A DNA stretch of 64,000 nucleotides from positions 1 through 64,000 of the forward strand of contig JALHMS010000023.1 in the NCBI GenBank assembly GCA_022843925.1, read 5' to 3'. The stretch is from Burkholderiales bacterium (lineage in GTDB: Bacteria > Pseudomonadota > Gammaproteobacteria > Burkholderiales > Ga0077523). A model generated the notes under the pieces. The model saw nothing but the letters and a program-made list of their open reading frames with translations. It did not search any database and was not told the DNA's origin. Position 1 is the stretch's first letter. Each line of letters starts with the position of its first letter. The position numbers and the translations under genes were made by a program. Below are positions 57,538-64,000 of this stretch, one piece after another.

Positions 57538-58410
57538 TCAGCGCCCGGCCGCCTCGAGCAACGCATGTCGAGCGAGCAGCCGCTGTGCATTGGTGTGGAT
57601 CGGCACTTCCAGATGATTGCCATCCACCTGCGCACGCTCCCCGGCGGCGTGCGCGCGTTCGAACTCCGCGACGATGCGTCGAGCGCGGTCGACATCGGGA
57701 GCGCTCGGCGTGAGCAGGTCGTTGATGATCCCGGCGTGGGACACATCCACCGTCGACTTCGCGCCATAGCCCAGCCGGCGTGCGTGGCGCGTTTCGGCCT
57801 CCACACCCGCGGCGTCGCTGAACGTGTAAGGACAGTCGATCGCCACGACGCCTGCCGCACGACACTCCACGAGAAAGCGCCCGCGCGCGTACGCCAGTTC
57901 GACGCCGTCCCGGCCGCGCTCGGCACCGAGGCTGGTCGTCAGATCCTCGCTCGCGAGCAGGCACGCACTGACCCACGGATGCGCGGTGGCGATGTCGAGC
58001 GTACGCACGAGTCCCAGCGCCGTCTCGATATTGGGCACGATCTCGATGGGCTTCGACGCCCCCGCCTCGATGCGCGCTGCGAGCGTGCGCACCTGCTGCG
58101 CCGATTCCGTCTTCGGCAGCAGGATGGCCGTCGGCGCTGCAGGCAGCACGGCGCGCAGATCCTCCTCGCCATCGCCCTCCAGCGGGTTGATGCGCACGCA
58201 CGGCACTTTGCCGGCGCGCCTCGTCCGCTCGACGAAATCGCGGATCCCTTCACGCGCCCTTGGTCGTAGATGCGGCGGCGTGCCGTCTTCCAGGCAGAGG
58301 ATCAGCGCGTCGGCGGCGCAGTCGATCGGATGATCGGTGCCCGGCGCAGGCACGCCTGGATGGAACAACCAGGACCTTCTCAGCGCCGGCGGGCGGACGA
58401 CGATCGACAT
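57538..58410 (-). CDS. HpcH/HpaI aldolase / CitE-like CoA ester lyase
   Basis: RSWLFHPG, DALILCLEDGTPP, VRINPLEGDGEEDL, LLPKTESAQQV, GYGAKSTVDVSHAGIIND. Confidence 0.8.
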   Translation of the reverse strand: MSIVVRPPALRRSWLFHPGVPAPGTDHPIDCAADALILCLEDGTPPHLRPRAREGIRDFVERTRRAGKVPCVRINPLEGDGEEDLRAVLPAAPTAILLPKTESAQQVRTLAARIEAGASKPIEIVPNIETALGLVRTLDIATAHPWVSACLLASEDLTTSLGAERGRDGVELAYARGRFLVECRAAGVVAIDCPYTFSDAAGVEAETRHARRLGYGAKSTVDVSHAGIINDLLTPSAPDVDRARRIVAEFERAHAAGERAQVDGNHLEVPIHTNAQRLLARHALLEAAGR

Positions 58411-58502
58411 GGCGGCAGGACTCCCTCGACGATTGATGGCGACGATCGACGAAGCGTATCGCAGGGTCAACGTCAGCGTGCGCGGATGCAGCACCGGGGT
58501 CT

Positions 58503-58531
58503 CGTGGGTCGGGCTTCAGCCCGACGCGGTG
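58503..58531. repeat. REP hairpin GTCGGGCTTCAGCCCGAC
   Basis: cgtgggtcgggcttcagcccgacgcggtg. Confidence 0.8.
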
Positions 58532-58592
58532 TCTGCCTCGGGCACGGCGTATCGAACGCTCCCGAATACATCGAACGCACGACCACTTCGAC

Positions 58593-59231
58593 TCACCGAG
58601 CGATCGCCCGAAACCGGAAAGTGGCCTCGATGCGGTTGTCCTCCGCGACGAGATGCGAGACGTCGAGCTCTTCTACGTCCACGGTGAGCGGCACCTTGCC
58701 GGCCACGAGCATGTCCCGCACGGCCTTGCGAAGATCGATGTCCACCACCCGCCCCACGGCCACCTGGAGCATCGGCGTGAGCAGCGCCCGGTAGAACTCG
58801 TTCGACAACTGATCGATGCGCAGGTCGTCCAGCCCGATGCGGCCATCGCGATAGAACGCCCGGCCCGACGCAACGATGTCGATGGAGTCCCCGAGACCGC
58901 CGACGCACTGGTTGCCGGCGGGCACGCCCGCCCTTCCGGTCAGCCGCGCCGCCAGCGCCACGCGCCCCTTCGCGATGACGATGAGGGGTGACTCCAGATA
59001 CGCGAACGCGCATGGCGTCGGGGGCACGAGGTCGAGGCGGCCCGTGCGGAAGGCCTGATCCTTCAGCACTGCCAGAAGCGCTGTGTGCGTGACGACCAGT
59101 TCGTTGGCATGCGCGAGGGTCGTGCCGGCGAGGAGAAGCGCGGCGATCAGGAGCCGGGGGATGCGGGCGGAACGGGATCGGATCGCATGACTGACGACGG
59201 ATCGCGTCGCGTTCGGTTCGTTGCCTGCCAT
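58593..59231 (-). CDS. Secreted hypothetical protein (DUF1439-like)
   Basis: Signal segment RLLIAALLLAGTTLAHANEL; amphipathic beta-rich lipid-binding-like sequence. Confidence 0.5.
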   Translation of the reverse strand: MAGNEPNATRSVVSHAIRSRSARIPRLLIAALLLAGTTLAHANELVVTHTALLAVLKDQAFRTGRLDLVPPTPCAFAYLESPLIVIAKGRVALAARLTGRAGVPAGNQCVGGLGDSIDIVASGRAFYRDGRIGLDDLRIDQLSNEFYRALLTPMLQVAVGRVVDIDLRKAVRDMLVAGKVPLTVDVEELDVSHLVAEDNRIEATFRFRAIAR

Positions 59232-59414
59232 GGGCGGCTCCTTCGTCGGGACTGCGCCGTTCTAGCACAGTCCGACGAGCCGGCATGGATCGGCAGGCGG
59301 GAGGATGGGCGAGGGGCTCGTCCTCGAGGGTCAAGACACGTTCGCGGCAGAGGCGGCGCCGGGGTGCTTGGCGATCTTCGCGGCTCCCCCGCGCGGCCTC
59401 CCGAACCAGGTGCT

Positions 59415-61238
59415 TCAGTTCAGCCCGGAGCCACCGCCGACGCTGCGCCGTCTCCGAAGCCAGGGACCCAGCACGGACAGCCCGGCGAGCATCAGCACGA
59501 AGTCCGACGGTTCGGGAACGGCGGTCACGTCGCTGATGGCGAATCCTGTCGGCAGGAACTCGAAGCCGGCGGTGCCGCCCACGACCGACACTGCGCCCAG
59601 GAAGCTGCAATCGGCACCGGCGTCGGTGCAGGTCAGGAGATCCAGCGGGCCGGTCACCGTGCCCACGCTCGGGTCGAGGACGACGCGGATGAGGCTCCCC
59701 TCGGCGAAGTGCATGCCCTTCGCGCTGACCGTGTCGAACGACAGGTCGCCGAGGGCATCGCGGGTGATCTCCAGTTCGAGCACCGAACCCGCGCCAAGGG
59801 TCAGCACGCCGCCGACCGTCAGGGCACCCGGGCTGTTGCCGGGCGTGAAGCACGCCACGCCGGCCGGGGCGCTGCTGCACGGGCCGTCGAAGGCAGGGCC
59901 GGATCCCGACAGGAACAGGTCGGCATTGATGAAGCCGGCGCCGTCGAGGAGCCCCCCCGACATGGAGACCGATGTCAGGGCGGTCGGGGAGCTCAGGGGG
60001 TCCGGCCCGATGCGCCCCTGGACGGTGACGTGGCCGCCCGCGATCAGCAACTCGCTCGTCTCGATGGCGCCGCCGGCGGCGACGACCAGGCGACCCGTGG
60101 TCGTGAGGCTGCCGCCGGTCAGGCTCCCCGCGATACTCAGCAGGCCTTCGTTCTCGAGGCGTCCGGCGTCCAGACCACCGACGCTCTGCGTGAACCGGGA
60201 GCCCCCCGAGACATCGATGGAGCCACCCGCCCGGTTGAGCACGTAGTTGCCGTTGTCGAAAGCGGCCCGGTTCGAGAGGACGATGGCGCCACCGTTGAGG
60301 ATCGCGCCATTCTCGCGGGTTCGCAGCACGCCACCGTCGACCTCCGTCGTGGCGCCCGCCTCCTGTTGGTACCGGCCGGAGATGAACGACCCGGGCGCGG
60401 TGCCCGAGCCCGAGGTCTCGAGCACACTCCCCTGCAGAACGCGCACCGTGGCGCCGGTGCGGTTCGCAAACTCTCCGGTGTTCACGAACGTGGTGCCCTC
60501 GCCGAGTACCACGACACCGGGACCCTCGTTGTCGAACCGCGCGTCCGACAGGACCCCCGTCGTTCCCAGCCGGACCGTCTGCGCGTAGGGAAGACTGGGA
60601 TCGAGTTCCCGCAAGACCGGCGCATTGACGCTCTCGAACAGCCCGGTGTTGTGCACCCGGTTCACGATGTCGAGATTGCCATGATTCGTCCAGGTGCCGG
60701 TGTCAGTCCAACTCCCTCCTCCCGTGACCCCGGACACCGTGGTGAAGGTGAGGTTCTCCACCAGCCCCAACACCGTGAACCGGCCGAAGGATGGAGCGGC
60801 AAACGTCTCGGTGGCGTCCGTGTACGAGCCCGTGATGAGGCGGGCCCCCTCGTTGCGCAGCACGCCGATCACCTCCCCCTGCGCTGCCTGCAGGCGCGCC
60901 GGGCTGCCGAAGAAAGGCACGCGGTTGTAGACGAGGCCGCTGCTGCCGACCGAGAGTCCGCCGCTCTCGCTGCTGAACCCCACCCGGACGTCCGCATCGT
61001 TGATCAGGGTACCCAGCACCGCGACGGCCCGGACGGATCCGAACGTGCCGGTGTCGAGACTGCCCGGCGGAAACACCTGGAGAAAATCGTTGACGGGGAC
61101 GGTCACGGAGGGGATCACCCGCTCCGTTCTGATCACCACGTAGTTCTGTGCGAGCACAGGCGAGGGATCGAGCAGTGCGGCGAATGCGGCCGCGAACGTG
61201 GCGGCAGCGCGGGCGATGGGATGGCGTCGGAACATCAT
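59415..61238 (-). CDS. Large PEP-CTERM protein with autotransporter-like beta-helix repeats
   Basis: Gly/Asn/Thr-rich repeats (TGRLVVAAGGAIETSELLIAGGHVTVQGRI) and C-terminus AVPEPSDFVLMLAGLSVLGPWLRRRR. Confidence 0.85.
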   Translation of the reverse strand: MMFRRHPIARAAATFAAAFAALLDPSPVLAQNYVVIRTERVIPSVTVPVNDFLQVFPPGSLDTGTFGSVRAVAVLGTLINDADVRVGFSSESGGLSVGSSGLVYNRVPFFGSPARLQAAQGEVIGVLRNEGARLITGSYTDATETFAAPSFGRFTVLGLVENLTFTTVSGVTGGGSWTDTGTWTNHGNLDIVNRVHNTGLFESVNAPVLRELDPSLPYAQTVRLGTTGVLSDARFDNEGPGVVVLGEGTTFVNTGEFANRTGATVRVLQGSVLETSGSGTAPGSFISGRYQQEAGATTEVDGGVLRTRENGAILNGGAIVLSNRAAFDNGNYVLNRAGGSIDVSGGSRFTQSVGGLDAGRLENEGLLSIAGSLTGGSLTTTGRLVVAAGGAIETSELLIAGGHVTVQGRIGPDPLSSPTALTSVSMSGGLLDGAGFINADLFLSGSGPAFDGPCSSAPAGVACFTPGNSPGALTVGGVLTLGAGSVLELEITRDALGDLSFDTVSAKGMHFAEGSLIRVVLDPSVGTVTGPLDLLTCTDAGADCSFLGAVSVVGGTAGFEFLPTGFAISDVTAVPEPSDFVLMLAGLSVLGPWLRRRRSVGGGSGLN

Positions 61239-61528
61239 GGGTCAGGTCTCCTTCGATGCCGGATGTTCGAGGCGCTCCGGACGAGGAGCGCCAGACAACT
61301 CTGGGCGCGCTGAAGTTTATTGACCCGACTCGATCGAATCTACCTTATTGTGAGCTTTGGTTTTCCTTTGGGGGTGCGGCGTCGTCCGTCGGAACGACGA
61401 CGTGTCCGCCGCGGATCCTCGAAGCCGCGGCGTGCGGAACTGGTGGAGTCGCGGGGCTGGCGACGCACTCGAGGCACGAAGCGGACTGGGGTACGTCCTT
61501 CCTCGGGACCGACACGTCCGACGCCGCG

Positions 61529-61888
61529 CTACTCGACGCCCGCGAGCAGACTCTCGTAAGGAATCTTCAGTCCGTCGTGCAACCGCTTGACCATCCGAAG
61601 GCTCAGCGGCCGTTTGCGGTTCAGCACCTCCGACACGCGACCGCTCGGGCCGATGAAGGGTTCGAGATCGCGCGCCGTAAGCCCCTCCTGCTCCATGCGG
61701 AACTGGATCGCCTCCACCGGGTCGGCCGGCCCGAAGTCGTAGTGGCTGTTCTCGTATGCCTCGACGAGGGTGACCAGCACGTCGCGCTCGTCGGCCTGCG
61801 GCGTCCCTTCCTCGGCCTGGAAGATCTTCTCCAGCCGGCGAAAGACACGCTTCAGATCGTCGTCGTTGCGAATCGGCTTAATGGTCAT
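61529..61888 (-). CDS. HigA-like HTH antitoxin
   Basis: MTIKPIRNDDDLKRVFRRLEKIF...VEAIQFRMEQEGLTARDLEPFIGPSGRVSEVLNRKRPLSLRMVKRLHDGLKIP. Confidence 0.85.
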   Translation of the reverse strand: MTIKPIRNDDDLKRVFRRLEKIFQAEEGTPQADERDVLVTLVEAYENSHYDFGPADPVEAIQFRMEQEGLTARDLEPFIGPSGRVSEVLNRKRPLSLRMVKRLHDGLKIPYESLLAGVE

Positions 61889-61980
61889 TCACCGGTCTCC
61901 ACATCGCTGCGGTCGTATTGCGCATGCGTCCCGAGGAACTTCACCCATACGATGCCTGGTCGGTACTGAACCTCAGCAGA
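61885..61980 (-). pseudogene. C-terminal remnant of a HigB-like toxin
   Basis: PGIVWVKFLGTHAQYDRSDVETGE matches the conserved HigB C-terminus; no recognisable N-terminal part upstream. Confidence 0.75.
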
Positions 61981-62237
61981 TCTGATGCTTGCGCGCGTCC
62001 GACCCTTGGCGGGTTCCGTACTCGACGGTGCATTCCGGCATCGAAACCGGGGCTTCAAGCGGAAAAATGGGGGCATTCGAAGAACATTCTTGCCGCTGAT
62101 CAGCGGCTTGACTTGGTCCGACCCCAGAGAACCGCCGCCGTCGCGTCGTAACATCGGGCCTCTGCCCGTCGGACCCGTTACCGTGACGGATCAGCCGGCC
62201 TACGAGCGTCCGGCAAGGTGCCTGTCACCAACGAAAC

Positions 62238-64000
62238 GTGAACAAGAAGAGCCTCTCCGAGAGCGACATCTGCGACAAGTTCATCCGACCTGCCATGGAG
62301 GCGGCCGGATGGGATGGCATGTTGCAGATCTACCGGGAGTACCCGTTGCGGGCGGGCCGTGTCGTCGTGCGTGGGCGGAAGGCCCGCCGGGATGCCTCGA
62401 CCGTGCTGCGCGCCGACTACGCGCTCTTCCACAAGGCGAACATCCCGCTGGCGATCGTCGAGGCCAAGGACAACAGGCACGCCGTGGGTGCCGGCATGGG
62501 CCAGGCGATCCAGTACGCCAACCTGCTCGACGTACCGTTCTGTTTCTCCAGCAACGGCGACGGCTTCGTCTTCCGCGATGCGACCCTTGCCGACGGCGTG
62601 CTCGAACGCACCCTGGCGCTGGACGAGTTCCCGTCCCCGACGGAACTGTGGAACCGCCTGTGCCTGTGGAAAGGGTGGACACCCGAAGTCCAGCGGGTCG
62701 CCGAGGCCGACTACGCGCCCAGCAAGACACCGCGCTACTACCAGATCAACGCCATCAATCGCACGGTGGAGGCGATCGCCCGCGGTCAGGACCGCGTGCT
62801 GCTGGTCATGGCCACCGGAACGGGCAAGACGTACACCGCGTTCCAGATCATCTGGCGCCTGTGGAAGAGTGGTGCGCGGAAGCGGATCCTCTATCTGGCC
62901 GATCGCAACATCCTGATCGACCAGACGATGGTGAATGACTTCCGTCCGTTCAAGGGTGCGATGGCCAAGCTGAGCCCCCACGCCAAGGGCATCGAGGTGG
63001 TGGACGCGCAGGGCGGGACCACCATCGAAGCGATCGATCTCGCCATCCACCGGACCACGAAGCAGGTCAACAAGAGCTACGAGATCTACCTGTCGCTGTA
63101 TCAGGCCGTGACCGGCACCGACGAAGGCGACGACATCTACCGCCAGTTCTCGCCGGACTTCTTCGATCTCGTGATCGTGGACGAATGCCATCGCGGCAGC
63201 GCGGCGGACGACTCGGCCTGGCGCGCCATCCTCACGTACTTCGGGCGTGCCACGCACATCGGGCTGACTGCCACGCCCAAGGAGACGGCCGACGTCTCCA
63301 ACACCGACTACTTCGGCGAGCCCGTCTACACCTACACGCTGCGCCAGGGCATCGAGGACGGCTACCTGGCACCGTACAAGGTGATCCGCGTCGACCTCGA
63401 CAAGGACACCTTCGGCTGGCGGCCCACCGACGGCATGACCGACAAGCTGGGCCAGGTGATCGAGGACCGCATCTACACCGGCCTCGACATGAACCGGTCG
63501 CTCGTGCTCGAAAAGCGCGACGAGGTCGTGGCGGCGCGCATCACCGAGTACCTCAAGGCCACGGACCGCTACGACAAGACGATCGTCTTCTGCGAGGACA
63601 TCGATCACGCGGCCCGCATGCGGCAGGCGCTGTCCAACGCGAATGCCGACATCTGCCGGTCCCACCCCAACTACGTCGTGCAGATCACCGGCGACAACGT
63701 CGAGGGCAAGCGCGAACTCGACAACTTCATCGACCCCGAGAAGACGTATCCCGTGATCGCGACGACATCCCGGTTGATGAGCACCGGCGTAGATGCCCAG
63801 ACCTGCAAGCTCATTGTGCTGGACCAGCACATCCGGTCGATGACGCTGTTCAAGCAGATCATCGGGCGCGGCACCCGTCTGCGGGAGGACCTCGGCAAGA
63901 GCTGGTTCACCATCCTCGACTTCAAGCGCGCCACCGAACTCTTCGCGGATTCGACCTTCGACGGTGATCCCGTGCAGATCTACGAGCCGCGGGGCGACGC
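62238..64000 (+). CDS. hsdR: Type I restriction enzyme HsdR subunit (DEAD/DEAH helicase), truncated by the window end
   Basis: GTG start then [25 protein letters not shown]; nuclease-like [25 protein letters not shown] Walker [18 protein letters not shown]; absent from the supplied ORF list, apparently because it is open-ended. Confidence 0.9.
   Translation, partial: MNKKSLSESDICDKFIRPAMEAAGWDGMLQIYREYPLRAGRVVVRGRKARRDASTVLRADYALFHKANIPLAIVEAKDNRHAVGAGMGQAIQYANLLDVPFCFSSNGDGFVFRDATLADGVLERTLALDEFPSPTELWNRLCLWKGWTPEVQRVAEADYAPSKTPRYYQINAINRTVEAIARGQDRVLLVMATGTGKTYTAFQIIWRLWKSGARKRILYLADRNILIDQTMVNDFRPFKGAMAKLSPHAKGIEVVDAQGGTTIEAIDLAIHRTTKQVNKSYEIYLSLYQAVTGTDEGDDIYRQFSPDFFDLVIVDECHRGSAADDSAWRAILTYFGRATHIGLTATPKETADVSNTDYFGEPVYTYTLRQGIEDGYLAPYKVIRVDLDKDTFGWRPTDGMTDKLGQVIEDRIYTGLDMNRSLVLEKRDEVVAARITEYLKATDRYDKTIVFCEDIDHAARMRQALSNANADICRSHPNYVVQITGDNVEGKRELDNFIDPEKTYPVIATTSRLMSTGVDAQTCKLIVLDQHIRSMTLFKQIIGRGTRLREDLGKSWFTILDFKRATELFADSTFDGDPVQIYEPRGD

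Noticed and set aside
62178-63830. 550-aa minus-strand ORF
   Set aside because: Antisense to hsdR, whose plus-strand frame has clear helicase motifs

Overview
The window is about 64 kb of high-GC proteobacterial chromosome, most likely betaproteobacterial (inference from gene content and composition). Coding density is high, and many long antisense shadow ORFs were set aside. Main contents: (1) a minus-strand operon-like cluster at 3821-11192 encoding both glutamate mutase subunits, a MutL/GlmL protein, an AMP-dependent ligase, an acyl carrier protein, a PLP-dependent decarboxylase and a GNAT-like protein. It looks like a carrier-protein-tethered 3-methylaspartate to beta-amino-acid pathway with no PKS/NRPS nearby, and it lies between an intact crp/fnr-type gene and a displaced, decayed copy of that gene's 3' end. 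(2) An AraC regulator plus a mauBEDA-type TTQ amine dehydrogenase operon with a cytochrome c, followed by a Liv-type ABC transporter and an N,N-dimethylformamidase-type large subunit. The LivM permease ORF runs in frame into a domain that looks like the dimethylformamidase small subunit, with an internal Shine-Dalgarno and GTG at the junction. (3) A PQQ alcohol dehydrogenase and cytochrome c. (4) A dipeptide ABC transporter, C69 dipeptidase, D-serine dehydratase and Rid-family module. (5) Tandemly duplicated spondin-like PEP-CTERM genes beside a two-component system, the duplication having truncated a response regulator copy. (6) Three copies of a 164-bp MITE-like element with roughly 20-bp terminal inverted repeats, and several REP/BIME-like hairpin arrays. 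(7) A HigA-like antitoxin beside a truncated HigB remnant, and the start of a type I restriction HsdR gene running off the window. All calls come from reading the sequence and supplied translations; no database search was run.
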